DNA of 64,000 bases from QWHO01 sp039809865 (GTDB taxonomy: Bacteria > Vulcanimicrobiota > Xenobia > Xenobiales > QWHO01), in NCBI GenBank assembly GCA_039809865.1, contig JBDHVW010000001.1:124001-188000 (forward strand), given 5' to 3'. The translations under genes and the position numbers were made by a program. Positions 8,002-16,326 of this stretch are shown here, in pieces. The notes below the pieces were generated by a model. The model was not told where the DNA came from. It saw only the letters and a program-made list of their open reading frames with translations, and ran no database searches. Position 1 is the first letter of the stretch. Each line of letters begins with the position of its first letter.

Positions 8002-9429
8002 TCAGGGGGTATCCGGTCGGATAGGGGCGGGACGGAGCATGGAGACCAGACCCACGAGCACGAGGATGGCGAAGTAGCCGAAGAGACACAACGTGGCCAG
8101 CGGCGTCTCCTGACCGGACCAGTAGGCGCCCGGCAACTCGGGCGCCGAACCGGTCAGGGACATCAGGCTGTAGAGCGGGGACAGGTAGACGAACGACCAC
8201 CAGGGCGCCACGGGGCGGCCGTAGGCCAGCAGCAACCCGATGGCCGGAACGAAGCACATGAAGGCCAGCCAGCAAAAGTAAAGCAGCCGAAACTGGACCT
8301 GAGGCCAGATCCTCGCCATTGCCCGCACGGTGGCCGCCGTGATCCAGAGGAGCGCGATGGTGAGCCCGCTCAAGCTGTAGAGCATGGCGGGTTGGACGCC
8401 CGCCAGGTAGGGCCCCACATTCAGTCCGGCGACCCCCAGCGAGAGGAGGATCGTCCAGACCCACCAGTGCGAGCCCAGGTAGCGGCGAAACTCCTCGTTG
8501 TCCCGCCGGGTGCGGTACTCGGGCTGATTGAGGAAGCAACCCAGCACCGCCAGGTTCATCACCGCGACCCAGGACCAGATCTGGGCCCACTCGGGGCTGA
8601 ACTCGGAGGTCTTGCTCAGGTAATAGGAGCAACACGCGATGTCGACCAGGTACCAGACCACGAACAGCCGTCCCATCCAGCGCGGATAGCGGGCCCGAGG
8701 CTCGAGGTGGTTGAGTGTCTTGAGGAAGAAGAACGTGGACAGGCAGATCAGGTTGAAGGCCAGCCAGCTGTAGCCTTTCCACGGATCGCGAAAGAGCGAG
8801 CTGAGCAAGCTCTGGAGCCATTCCACCGTGTTCAGGAGCCACAGGCCGAGCGGCACGCCCACGGCCAGGCTGGCGTAGGTCTGGGTGGTGGCGTAAGCGC
8901 TGCGCCGTTCGCGGGCCGACAGCATGAGGCCGTACTGCACCAGCAAAAGCGTGCACCAGACCAGCACGAAGCTGACCAGCCAGAGGCCCTGGAACGTTCC
9001 GCCCCCCAGCACGAGGCTCAGCACCCCCAGGGGCAGCCCGCCCAGCAACAGCAAGAAGGCCAGCATCAGACCGTGCATCAGCTTGCCGGCCACGATCTGG
9101 GCCGGCGAGGCGCCGCCCACCAGCAGCAAGTCCAGGCTGTTGCGCTCGCGCTCGGAGCTGATCGCGCCACTGGAAAGGGCCGGTGTGATCAGCAAGAGCA
9201 CGGCCGACTGCAGCAGGATCAAGACGATCACAAGCTGAGTGGCTTCCATGCGCAGCGACCAGAAGTCGCTCTGCGTGTCCAGGTTGCGCAGCGAATACAG
9301 GGTGACCCCACAGGCCAGGGCCAGGTAGATGACCTGCATCCAGACGAAGCGGCGCTCGCGCAGCCCGATGCGGAGCTCCTTGCGAAACAGCGGATTCTTG
9401 AGCCAGGTGTGCACCAGGGCGCGCATCAT
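8002..9429 (-). CDS. ABC-2 type permease
   Basis: Product of 475 residues with about 12 hydrophobic segments and the ABC-2 hallmark near residue 90: SSGAISSERERNSLDLLLVG followed by ASPAQIVAGKL. It is the membrane half of an exporter whose ATPase is encoded just upstream. The start at 9429 forms an ATGA overlap with the ATPase gene (a second Met follows at 9426). Substrate unknown. The pairing with a GATase-like membrane protein resembles the organisation of gliding-motility-type ABC-2 systems, which is a comparison rather than an identification. Confidence 0.88.
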   Translation of the reverse strand: MMRALVHTWLKNPLFRKELRIGLRERRFVWMQVIYLALACGVTLYSLRNLDTQSDFWSLRMEATQLVIVLILLQSAVLLLITPALSSGAISSERERNSLDLLLVGGASPAQIVAGKLMHGLMLAFLLLLGGLPLGVLSLVLGGGTFQGLWLVSFVLVWCTLLLVQYGLMLSARERRSAYATTQTYASLAVGVPLGLWLLNTVEWLQSLLSSLFRDPWKGYSWLAFNLICLSTFFFLKTLNHLEPRARYPRWMGRLFVVWYLVDIACCSYYLSKTSEFSPEWAQIWSWVAVMNLAVLGCFLNQPEYRTRRDNEEFRRYLGSHWWVWTILLSLGVAGLNVGPYLAGVQPAMLYSLSGLTIALLWITAATVRAMARIWPQVQFRLLYFCWLAFMCFVPAIGLLLAYGRPVAPWWSFVYLSPLYSLMSLTGSAPELPGAYWSGQETPLATLCLFGYFAILVLVGLVSMLRPAPIRPDTP

Positions 9430-10352
9430 TCCCGGCCGGCCCCGGTGGTGAGGCTGAGGTAGGCGCTCTCGAGATCGATCTTGTTGGGCACCAGCTCGCA
9501 CGGCTCCAACTCTGCCAGGGTCAGCTTCTTCAGCAGGGCCGCGGCGGCCGTCGGGCCGCCGCTCAGGCGGAAGTGAAACACGCCGTCCTCGAGCGATTCC
9601 AGGTTCTGGACGCCCTGCTCGGTCAGCAACTCGACCGCGCGCTCGCCCGAGCCCAGCACGCGCAACCGGTACCCCTCGCTGGCGGCGCGCTCGAGCACCT
9701 CTTCGAGGGTGCCGAAGGCCACCAGGCGCCCCTGCTCGAGGATCCCGACGCGGTTGCAGAAGTCGGCCAGCTCCGGCAAGATGTGGGAGCTGACCAGAAT
9801 CGTCTTGCCCATCCGGCGCAGCTCGCGCAACAGCTCCTTGAGCTCGGCCCGGGCGCGCGGATCCAGCCCGGAGGCGGGCTCGTCCAGGATGAGCACCTGC
9901 GGATCGTGGAGCAGCGTGCGGGCCAGGCAGAGCCGCTGGCGCATGCCTTTGGAGAGATGCTCGGTGAACGCGTCGCGCTTGGCGCCCAGGTCCGTCAGCT
10001 CGAGCACGTCCGCGATCAGTCGCTCGCGCTTGGCGCGCCCGAAACGGTGCAAATCCGCGAAGAGATCGAGGTATTCCCACACGCGCAGACCGTCGTACAG
10101 CCCGAACTGGTCGGGCATGAAGCCGATCAGGCGGCGCACCTCGTCGGGCTGCTCCCGGACCGACATCCCGGCCACGAAAGCCTCGCCCTCGCTGGGCTCG
10201 AGCAGGGTCGCCAGGATCCGGATGGTGGTCGTCTTGCCGGCCCCATTGGGTCCGATGAAGGCAAACGTATCCTGCGGCTCGATCCGCATGCTCAATCCGT
10301 TCAGCGCCGGCTGGTCGCCATAGCGGTGGGAGACGTTCTGCAGGTCGATCAC
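9426..10352 (-). CDS. ABC transporter ATP-binding protein
   Basis: Product of 308 residues with all nucleotide-binding motifs: Walker A GPNGAGKTTTIR, Q-loop region GFMPDQFGLYD, signature LSKGMRQRLCLARTL (K in place of the usual G after LS), Walker B LILDEPASGLDP, and the H-switch SSHILPE. The C-terminal 80 residues are the accessory extension common to ABC-2 ATPases. The GTG at 10352 is in a GTGA overlap with the upstream gene. It powers the permease encoded downstream. Confidence 0.93.
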   Translation of the reverse strand: MIDLQNVSHRYGDQPALNGLSMRIEPQDTFAFIGPNGAGKTTTIRILATLLEPSEGEAFVAGMSVREQPDEVRRLIGFMPDQFGLYDGLRVWEYLDLFADLHRFGRAKRERLIADVLELTDLGAKRDAFTEHLSKGMRQRLCLARTLLHDPQVLILDEPASGLDPRARAELKELLRELRRMGKTILVSSHILPELADFCNRVGILEQGRLVAFGTLEEVLERAASEGYRLRVLGSGERAVELLTEQGVQNLESLEDGVFHFRLSGGPTAAAALLKKLTLAELEPCELVPNKIDLESAYLSLTTGAGRE

Positions 10353-12082
10353 AGGCGCCGCCTCACGGCGACCAGAGTCAGATCCGTGCGGCGCTGGATG
10401 GAGCTGGCGGTCAGCGGGTCCAGCGAGTGGGGCAAGAAGCCGGTGAGGTAGATGGCCTTCCCTCCCAGCGCCACCGAGCCGCGCAGGATGTCGCGCGTTC
10501 CGTCGCCGGTCTCGCTCGCCTCCGGAAGCAACTCCAGCTTCACCGGCGTGTCGCCGGGCGGCAGCGGGAAGAGCCTGGTTTTCTTGCCGTTGTAGAACAG
10601 CTGGCAGTCCTGCAGGGTCAGCCCGCTGCGATTGCGCAGCGTCCCGACCACCTGCGAGCTGCTCCAGGTGACATCGAGCTCGATCGGCCCCCTCAAGGTC
10701 TCGCTCTCGGATAGGCTCAGCGCCGTGCCCGACCAGGCATTCAAACTCAAGTTGCGCAGTTGCAGCCGGCCATCGGAGAGGCCCATCTCGGTGGCATCGA
10801 CCTCCGTGCCGTCCCAGGGATAGTAGTTCCCCCCGTTCAGGTCGGCCTCGGGGCTGCATTCCAGGGTGAACTTGCCCTCCCAGAGCGAGTCCAGGAACAC
10901 GGTGGACTCGTAAAGGCCCAGCTTCTGCCCGCTTTCGAGCCGCAGCAGGCCGTACTGCTGGAGGCGGGGCTGGAATCCGCGCGTGTGAGCCGTGTAGAGC
11001 AGTACCAGCCCCGAGAAGAGCACCGCCAGGACCGGCAAGGTCACCAGCGCCCAGACGCGCCGGTGGCGCTGGCGCAGGAAAAAGAAGTTGAGCGGCCCGG
11101 CGGCCACGAAGTAGAGTCCCAACCCCAGCGCGATGCTGGAGAACTTGAGCCGGTCCTCGTGGCTGATGCCCCAGAGCTCTTGGGGCTGCCACCGGCTGTA
11201 GTCATTCCCGGCCACAGCCAGACGGTCGATGAGCGCGAAGGTGGATTTTTCGCCGAGCAATTGCGGGCTGACCATCTCGGCGGTGATCAGGTGCACGCGA
11301 CCCAGCCCGCGGTTCCCGGAGATCATGAGCGGCACGCCCTCGCGCTTCACGAGCACGTTGTCGTTGGGCGAGACCGTGCCGGTCAAGACCGTGTAGCCCC
11401 CGCTGAGCTCCCGCACACCCTCGGGGCTCAAGGGGAAGAGGCTCTCGAGCGGCGTGCCCCGATACTCGGCCGGGTCCTGATTGGCGATGAAAAGCAAATC
11501 GCCGCCCTCTCGAACGTACGCCGCCAGGGCGATCATCTGGACGTCGCTCAGGGCCAGTCCGGCCGCATCGTGCAGCACGATGAGCGCGGCTCCTTGATAG
11601 GGGCGGGGGGATTCGGGCGCCAGCTCCACCGCGCGGGTGGTGCCGGCCTGGTTGTTGTGCGTCTGGTAGGCGTTGAGCAGCTGCACGAGCGACTCCCTGG
11701 GACTCAACACCAGAGTAGGCGTGTTGAACCAGGCGCTCTCGATATGCTCGCGGGCCACGACGGCGTCGCCCACCAGCAGCCTCACCTCGAGCCGGTCCGT
11801 GCCGCCGCGGGCCGCGGAGCCGTTCATCCGCAGCTCGGTGCGGCGACGCGTCGCAGGGGGAAGCTCGAGCTCGGCCCAGGCGACCCGCGTCTCTCCCGAG
11901 TACACCTCCACCCGTCCACGGGCGGTCCGGGCCGTGTTGTTCAAAATCTCGGCATACACGCCCGGAACTCCCACAGGGACGGGCTTCCCGAAATAGCTGC
12001 CGACCTTCAGGTCCCAATCGGAGGCGGCCTGGACCGGCAGAACGGCCAGGAGGAGTAGCACGAGCCAGAGACAGCGGTGCAT
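10349..12082 (-). CDS. Large membrane-anchored protein of the ABC-2 operon, GATase-like
   Basis: Product of 577 residues with a signal peptide (MHRCLWLVLLLLAVLPVQA), an N-terminal beta-rich part, a Rossmann-like class I glutamine-amidotransferase-like region (GAALIVLHDAAGLALSDVQMIALAAYVREGGDLLFI), two transmembrane helices near residues 330-380, and a C-terminal beta domain. No nucleophile Cys is visible in the amidotransferase-like region, so it is probably structural. The ATG at 12082 was chosen because the signal peptide begins there. It ends in a GTGA overlap with the ATPase gene, so the three genes form one unit. Confidence 0.8.
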   Translation of the reverse strand: MHRCLWLVLLLLAVLPVQAASDWDLKVGSYFGKPVPVGVPGVYAEILNNTARTARGRVEVYSGETRVAWAELELPPATRRRTELRMNGSAARGGTDRLEVRLLVGDAVVAREHIESAWFNTPTLVLSPRESLVQLLNAYQTHNNQAGTTRAVELAPESPRPYQGAALIVLHDAAGLALSDVQMIALAAYVREGGDLLFIANQDPAEYRGTPLESLFPLSPEGVRELSGGYTVLTGTVSPNDNVLVKREGVPLMISGNRGLGRVHLITAEMVSPQLLGEKSTFALIDRLAVAGNDYSRWQPQELWGISHEDRLKFSSIALGLGLYFVAAGPLNFFFLRQRHRRVWALVTLPVLAVLFSGLVLLYTAHTRGFQPRLQQYGLLRLESGQKLGLYESTVFLDSLWEGKFTLECSPEADLNGGNYYPWDGTEVDATEMGLSDGRLQLRNLSLNAWSGTALSLSESETLRGPIELDVTWSSSQVVGTLRNRSGLTLQDCQLFYNGKKTRLFPLPPGDTPVKLELLPEASETGDGTRDILRGSVALGGKAIYLTGFLPHSLDPLTASSIQRRTDLTLVAVRRRL

Positions 12083-12093
12083 TCGTACAGAGA

Positions 12094-12116
12094 AATTGGA
12101 CCCGTCGGGTCCAATT
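12094..12116. promoter_or_regulatory. 10-bp perfect inverted repeat with 3-base loop
   Basis: AATTGGACCC (12094-12103), loop GTC, GGGTCCAATT (12107-12116). It lies between the end of the NarL-type regulator gene (12145) and the start of the ABC-2 operon (12082), 12 bases before the ATG. No U-tract follows it on the minus strand (TCTCTG follows), so a terminator is weakly supported; an operator or a translation-modulating hairpin is possible. Confidence 0.5.
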
Positions 12117-12144
12117 CCTGGAAAGCCTGGCTGCCTGGTCCGAG

Positions 12145-12768
12145 TTACACGAGACCGTGCTCGCGAGCCCACACCACCGCTTCCACGCGCGACTTGACGC
12201 CCAGCTTCTCGTAGACGGTGCTGGCGTAGTTGCGCACCGTCTGCTCCGCGAGGTGCAGCTCCTTGGCGATGGACTGATTATCCAGGCCGCGGGCGATGCG
12301 CTCGAGGATCTCGCGCTCGCGCGGGGTCAGCTCGGCGGCGGGATCGGGACGCGGCGGCTGCATCATCTGCAGCGCCACCGACTGGGTAAACCAGGCGGCG
12401 CCGCGATGAATGGCGCGGATGGCCTGCAGCAGCACCTCGCCGACCTCTTCCTTGAGGAGATAGCCCGAGACCCTGGCCTGCAAAGCCCGCTGAATCCACT
12501 CGCGCTCGGCGTGGGCCGTCAGCACCAGGGTCTTCAGCTCGGGATTCTCGGCCCGAAGCTGATTGATGATCTCTTCGGGCGGGGGCCCGGGCATGCTCAG
12601 GTCGAGGACAAGAAGGTCGGGTTTCGTGCTCAGGCACTGTTGCAGAAGCGACTGGCCGTCGGCGGCCTCTCCGACCAGCTCGATATCCTCTTGCTCGGCC
12701 AGGGTGGCGCGCACTCCGGCTCGCACGAGGGGATGGTCGTCTGCGATGTAGATGCGGATCTTGCTCAC
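12145..12768 (-). CDS. NarL/FixJ-type response regulator
   Basis: Product of 207 residues. A receiver domain (IADDHPLV, acceptor Asp in LLVLDLSMPG, Lys in YLLKEE) is followed by a LuxR-type helix-turn-helix (LTPREREILERIARGLDNQSIAKEL, TVRNYASTVYEKLGVKSR). The start is taken as GTG at 12768 directly before the receiver domain, with GGGGGAG about 12 bases upstream; a start at 12834 would add 22 Pro/Gly-rich residues. The cognate kinase is not adjacent. It reads towards the ABC-2 operon, which it may control. Confidence 0.88.
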   Translation of the reverse strand: MSKIRIYIADDHPLVRAGVRATLAEQEDIELVGEAADGQSLLQQCLSTKPDLLVLDLSMPGPPPEEIINQLRAENPELKTLVLTAHAEREWIQRALQARVSGYLLKEEVGEVLLQAIRAIHRGAAWFTQSVALQMMQPPRPDPAAELTPREREILERIARGLDNQSIAKELHLAEQTVRNYASTVYEKLGVKSRVEAVVWAREHGLV

Positions 12769-12837
12769 GGGGTCCGCTTCTCCCCCGGACCCGGACGGTC
12801 CTGGCTCTCTGGTGCGATCCACTGTTTCACGCACGCC

Positions 12838-13155
12838 CTAGAGCCCCCGCCGGAAGACGGCCAGTAGCAAGACGACCAGAATGGACCCGACCAGTGCGGG
12901 AATCAGCGGCACCCCGAAAAGCACCGGGCCGAATTGCCCGATCAGGAACGTGCCCACGAGCGAGCCCACCAGGCCGGCACCGGTAGCGGCCAGCCAGCCA
13001 TTGGGGAGCTGCTCTCCCGGCACCATCGCATCTGCTGCAAAACCGACGACCGCCGCCACCAACAACATGACGATCAGCCCGAGGATGTTTCCTATGAGCC
13101 AGAACGCCAGGCAGATGCCGACCAGCACCACCGCGGCCGCTAGGATGAAAGGCAT
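12838..13155 (-). CDS. GlsB/YeaQ/YmgE family small membrane protein
   Basis: Product of 105 residues with three or four hydrophobic helices and the family pattern ILGLIVMLLVAAVVGFAADAMVPG...GWLAATGAGLVGSLVG. This family (transglycosylase-associated protein) is linked to general stress responses in many bacteria, and its biochemical role is unknown. The ATG at 13155 has a very strong ribosome-binding site, AAAGGAGGTC, 8 bases upstream, matching the sites before the genes at 14704 and 15750. Confidence 0.87.
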   Translation of the reverse strand: MPFILAAAVVLVGICLAFWLIGNILGLIVMLLVAAVVGFAADAMVPGEQLPNGWLAATGAGLVGSLVGTFLIGQFGPVLFGVPLIPALVGSILVVLLLAVFRRGL

Positions 13156-13340
13156 GATAATGTGACCTCCTTTAAGCTTGAGGTTATGATACAGGCACCT
13201 CGACCTCGCTCGTAGGCGAAGGGATACTGACCCGGGAGTATGCCGGTACTCCGCTAAGAACCCACGCAGGACCCTGCCGCGAGGGACTGCCCGATGGCAT
13301 TGTAGGAGCATCGAAACTCGAACGAGAGGTGTCCGAAACA

Positions 13341-13520
13341 ATGAGTGCCCGAATTCAGAAGCAATTGCTCCGCCTGAACGCCATGGAGCGCCAGCTCGGG
13401 GGAACCATGAGCGCGCTGCGCCGATTCCCCGGGGATGAAGGCTTACAACAAGATATGCTGCAGGACCTTGCCAGGGCAGAGCGCGAGCTTCGCCGTCTGG
13501 AGCGCAAGCTCAACCGTTGA
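13341..13520 (+). CDS. Small coiled-coil protein, unknown
   Basis: Product of 59 residues, almost entirely charged helix (RIQKQLLRLNAMERQLGG, then LARAERELRRLERKLNR), predicted as a coiled coil. AGAGG precedes the ATG at 13341 by about 12 bases; a GTG at 13329 in frame would add four residues. Codon choice matches the neighbouring genes. It lies between the divergent GlsB-like gene and the regulator gene at 13624. No family recognised; it could be a small DNA- or protein-binding factor. Confidence 0.55.
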   Translation: MSARIQKQLLRLNAMERQLGGTMSALRRFPGDEGLQQDMLQDLARAERELRRLERKLNR

Positions 13521-13623
13521 GCCCGAGCTGTCTGAAAACAAGAACAGGGCCCGCGCGAGAGCACTCGAGCGGGCTTCTCCGCGTGCTGCAGGGACCAGCA
13601 CGGCAGGAAAGGAAGCGCTGACA

Positions 13624-14298
13624 ATGCCGCCACTTCGCGTCGTCATCGTCGACGACCACCCGGTGATCCTGCATGGCCTGCGGGGCATGCTGAGCGATCT
13701 CGAGGATTTCGAGGTGGTGGGAGCGGCCAGCTCCGGTCGCGAGGCCCTGGAGATGGTGGAGGCTCTGCGACCCGACGTCGTGCTGATGGATGTGCGCCTG
13801 CCCGACCTCAATGGTCTGGAAGCCACGCGCCGCATCAAGGAGAGCATGCCGGAGATCGAAGTCGTGCTGATCACGGTCTCGGACAGCGAGCTGTACCTGG
13901 TCGAGGCGCTGCGCTGGGGTGCCAGCGGCTACCTGACCAAGGATTCCAGCCGCGACCTCATCGCCGATGCTTTGCGCTCGGCTCGCCGTGGCGGCACGTT
14001 GCTCTCCACCACGCTGGTGCAAAAGGCGTTTGGCGCTCTGGCCCGGGCGACCGCCAGTCTCGGGTCTCCTCCGGCCGGCGATGACAACGGGCTGCCCCCG
14101 CTGGTCGAGCTCACTCCCCGCGAGCTCGACGTGCTGCGCCAGGTCTCCCTGGGTCGCTCCAACCGGGCCATCTGTCACGAGCTGTCGCTGGCCGAGGTCA
14201 CGGTCAAGAAACATGTGCAATCGATTCTGGGTAAGATGGGAGTCAAAGATCGCACTCAGGCCGCTCTGCTGGGCGTGCGGCTGGGATTGATCGACTGA
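13624..14298 (+). CDS. NarL/FixJ-type response regulator
   Basis: Product of 224 residues with a receiver domain (VIVDDHPVILHG, acceptor Asp in VLMDVRLPDLNG, Lys in YLTKDSS) and a LuxR helix-turn-helix (LTPRELDVLRQVSLGRSNRAIC, TVKKHVQSILGKMGVKDRTQAALLG). AAAGGAAG lies 9 bases before the ATG at 13624. It is followed after 6 bases by an Hpt protein gene, so it probably receives phosphate in a multistep relay. Confidence 0.9.
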   Translation: MPPLRVVIVDDHPVILHGLRGMLSDLEDFEVVGAASSGREALEMVEALRPDVVLMDVRLPDLNGLEATRRIKESMPEIEVVLITVSDSELYLVEALRWGASGYLTKDSSRDLIADALRSARRGGTLLSTTLVQKAFGALARATASLGSPPAGDDNGLPPLVELTPRELDVLRQVSLGRSNRAICHELSLAEVTVKKHVQSILGKMGVKDRTQAALLGVRLGLID

Positions 14299-14304
14299 AT
14301 AAAG

Positions 14305-14616
14305 ATGGAAGTTTTCGACCGCGCCGGGGCTCTGCGGGCCTTTGGCAAAGAGCACATCCTGCGCGCCACCGTGGAGGTCTTTCTGTCCGAGGTGGAGGGG
14401 ATGCGTCAGAAATTGCGCGATGCCGCCCAGGGCGGTGACATGGGCGAAACCGCCCACTGGCTCAAAGGCGGCTTCGCCGCCCTGTATGCTCCGGCCGCCC
14501 GCGACGCGGCCGAACGTCTTGAGGCGGCCGCCCGTGACGGACGCGATACCAGCGCTCTGGTGGCGGCACTGGACGGCGAAATGGTGCGTCTGAGCGAGTT
14601 CCTGAGCCAGAAGTAA
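14305..14616 (+). CDS. Hpt-domain phosphotransfer protein
   Basis: Product of 103 residues that is a single Hpt four-helix domain. The phospho-acceptor is His51 in AHWLKGGFAALYAPAARDAAERLE, matching the Hpt pattern H.LKG......a. It would carry phosphate from a hybrid kinase to the response regulator encoded 6 bases upstream. The hybrid kinase of the chemosensory operon (6102-7883) is one possible donor, which is inference. Confidence 0.85.
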   Translation: MEVFDRAGALRAFGKEHILRATVEVFLSEVEGMRQKLRDAAQGGDMGETAHWLKGGFAALYAPAARDAAERLEAAARDGRDTSALVAALDGEMVRLSEFLSQK

Positions 14617-14651
14617 AGCCGTACTCCCCGCGATCCGGATTTCTTTCTCTG

Positions 14652-14678
14652 TTGACCTCCCCGTGCCGGCCCTACACT
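14652..14678 (+). promoter_or_regulatory. Candidate sigma-70 promoter before the small membrane protein
   Basis: TTGACC at 14652-14657 and TACACT at 14673-14678 with a 15-base spacer, shorter than the 16-18 optimum. The distance to the ATG at 14704 is about 25 bases, giving a short leader with the strong Shine-Dalgarno AAAGGAGGTC. Weak to moderate support. Confidence 0.4.
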
Positions 14679-14703
14679 GGGGTTGGAAAGGAGGTCGACG
14701 ACG

Positions 14704-14895
14704 ATGGCAAGAGAGCTGGGACTCTACCTGATCGCAATCTTTGCGTTCTCGAGCCTGACGGTTGCTGTCGCATCGGCCGACACCCTTCCCCAGGATTTCC
14801 TGGTCGGGCCATTGACGGCCGCGGTCCTGCTCTTCGTGCAGCCGCTGCTCTTGTGGGCGGTCGCCCGCGGCACCGAGCCGGGATGGAGGATTTGA
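14704..14895 (+). CDS. Small two-helix membrane protein, unknown
   Basis: Product of 63 residues with two hydrophobic segments (LYLIAIFAFSSLTVAVASA and the stretch FLVGPLTAAVLLFVQPLLLW). The ATG at 14704 has the strong ribosome-binding site AAAGGAGGTC 7 bases upstream; a start at 14683 would add residues coded by that site. It is followed after 4 bases by a universal stress protein gene, so the two are probably co-translated. No family recognised. Confidence 0.7.
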   Translation: MARELGLYLIAIFAFSSLTVAVASADTLPQDFLVGPLTAAVLLFVQPLLLWAVARGTEPGWRI

Positions 14896-14899
14896 GCCG

Positions 14900-15661
14900 A
14901 TGCGCATGTTGATTTGCACCGAAGAGACCCCCGGCATCCAGTCGTCTGTGTGGCTGGGCGTGGAGATGGCCCGCAAGCTCGAGGCCGAGACCACGTTTCT
15001 CACCGTCGTGGACGAGGTGGATGAAGAGCTGCGCGAGAATCTGCGCGACACCCGACGCTGGCTGCGCAAGGAGATGGAGCTCGACGCCTGGGTCGCCACG
15101 ACCCAGGGCTTCTCGGTGAGCCAGGTCGTCTCGGTCCAGCAGTTCGACGTGATTCTGTTCGAAGGGCTGGATGTGGACCGCGCGGTCGAGTTGCTGCCCC
15201 AGGCCCCGCCCCCGCAGATTCTGTTCGTGCGGCCCGGTTGCCAGGCGGAAGTCAAGAAGATTCTTCTTTGCACGGACAGCACGCACGGCGCCCACCCCTC
15301 GGTCGACCTGGCGGCCCGGATCGGAAAGGCCATGGGGGCCGAGGTCACGCTGATGCACGTGGACAACGTCCCTCCCGACGAGGGCGCCCTGTCCGAACAA
15401 GAGGGGCATCTGCGCCAGGCCGGGGTCCTGCACGCCTTCCGGCGCGGTCACGGCCCCCTGCGCGAGGAGGTCGAGCGCGCCCACGCCGAGGAGTCCTACG
15501 ACCTGACCGTGCTGAGCCTGGATACGGGCTGGGGCGACGCCCCCGAAGCCCGCGAGGTGATGGAATCCGTGGGCGGCAGCTTCCTGCTGGTGCGCAAGAC
15601 GCGCGCGGCTACCCTGCTGGAGCGTTTCCGCGGCTGGGTCGGCGAGATGCTCACGGCCTAG
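14900..15661 (+). CDS. Tandem universal stress protein (UspA-like)
   Basis: Product of 253 residues made of two UspA-like halves. The second half has the clearer pattern: KKILLCTDSTHGAHPSVDLAARIG, then AEVTLMHVDN, and SFLLVRKT at the end. The first half (MLICTEETPGIQSSVWLGVEMAR) is more diverged. The ATP-binding signature G-2X-G-9X-G(S/T) is not evident in either half, so it may not bind ATP. It sits in a run of small membrane and stress-type genes (12838-16305). Confidence 0.75.
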   Translation: MRMLICTEETPGIQSSVWLGVEMARKLEAETTFLTVVDEVDEELRENLRDTRRWLRKEMELDAWVATTQGFSVSQVVSVQQFDVILFEGLDVDRAVELLPQAPPPQILFVRPGCQAEVKKILLCTDSTHGAHPSVDLAARIGKAMGAEVTLMHVDNVPPDEGALSEQEGHLRQAGVLHAFRRGHGPLREEVERAHAEESYDLTVLSLDTGWGDAPEAREVMESVGGSFLLVRKTRAATLLERFRGWVGEMLTA

Positions 15662-15749
15662 GATCCGGATCCCAGATTCGCGGGACCCTCGGCACTACTT
15701 CCAGCCCCCCTCGCCGGTTAGACTACTTGTAAAGGAGGTCAAGACAGCC

Positions 15750-15842
15750 ATGCTTGGACGCATCCGTAAGTTTATCGTCGCTGCCGGTCTGGTGGCTTGC
15801 CCACCCTTCATCCCAACCGAGGTGGAGAACCATGCTGCGTAA
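15750..15842 (+). CDS. 30-residue ORF with strong RBS and lipobox-like motif, possible leader peptide
   Basis: ATG at 15750 preceded by AAAGGAGGTC with 9 bases spacing, the strongest kind of ribosome-binding site in this window. The product is 30 residues, begins MLGRIRKFIVAAGLVAC, which resembles a lipoprotein signal ending in a lipobox (LVAC), and continues PPFIPTEVENHAA. The stop TAA at 15840-15842 lies just past the start of the next gene (ATG at 15832), so it may be a translational leader for that gene or a tiny lipoprotein in its own right. Confidence 0.5.
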   Translation: MLGRIRKFIVAAGLVACPPFIPTEVENHAA

Positions 15843-16305
15843 AGAGACCCCCGTTCTGCGCGAGCGCGTCATCGTCCCCGAAGACCAGGTCGTCGTCGAG
15901 CGGGTTTCCGATACAACCACTCCGGTCATCCCGGTAATGGCAACCACCACTCGTGTATCCACCGACGCGGAGGTTCGCCTGGCCGGTCTCGAGCGGGCGA
16001 TGCAGCTCTGGTGGCTTTTCGTGGGCACGATCTGCTCACTGATCGCTTTCCGGTTCTGCCTGCTGCTCTTCGGAGTCAACCAGGAGAATCTGTTTGCCAA
16101 CCTGTTGCTGACGGTAAGCCAGCCCCTGGTGGCGCCCTTCCTGACCATGTTCGGCTCGCCCGAGGCCGGTCGAGCCATTATGGAGTTGCCTGATTTCGTC
16201 GCCGTGATCACTTACGTGCTCGTTGGCATCGGCGTCGATCGGTTGTTCCGCCTTCTGCTCGCGCCTCCCGACCCCACCGGGAACGCGTATCGCACCACCA
16301 TCTAA
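15832..16305 (+). CDS. YggT-like membrane protein
   Basis: Product of 157 residues. A charged N-terminal cytoplasmic tail of about 60 residues is followed by three hydrophobic segments, the second region (FLTMFGSPEAGRAIMELPDFVAVITYVLVGIGVDRLFRLLL) resembling the YggT family of integral membrane proteins. GGTGGAG lies 6 bases before the ATG at 15832. The gene starts within the end of a 30-codon ORF. Role unknown; family members are linked to osmotic adaptation or cell division. Confidence 0.6.
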   Translation: MLRKETPVLRERVIVPEDQVVVERVSDTTTPVIPVMATTTRVSTDAEVRLAGLERAMQLWWLFVGTICSLIAFRFCLLLFGVNQENLFANLLLTVSQPLVAPFLTMFGSPEAGRAIMELPDFVAVITYVLVGIGVDRLFRLLLAPPDPTGNAYRTTI

Positions 16306-16326
16306 GAACTAAGGAGCCACACCATT

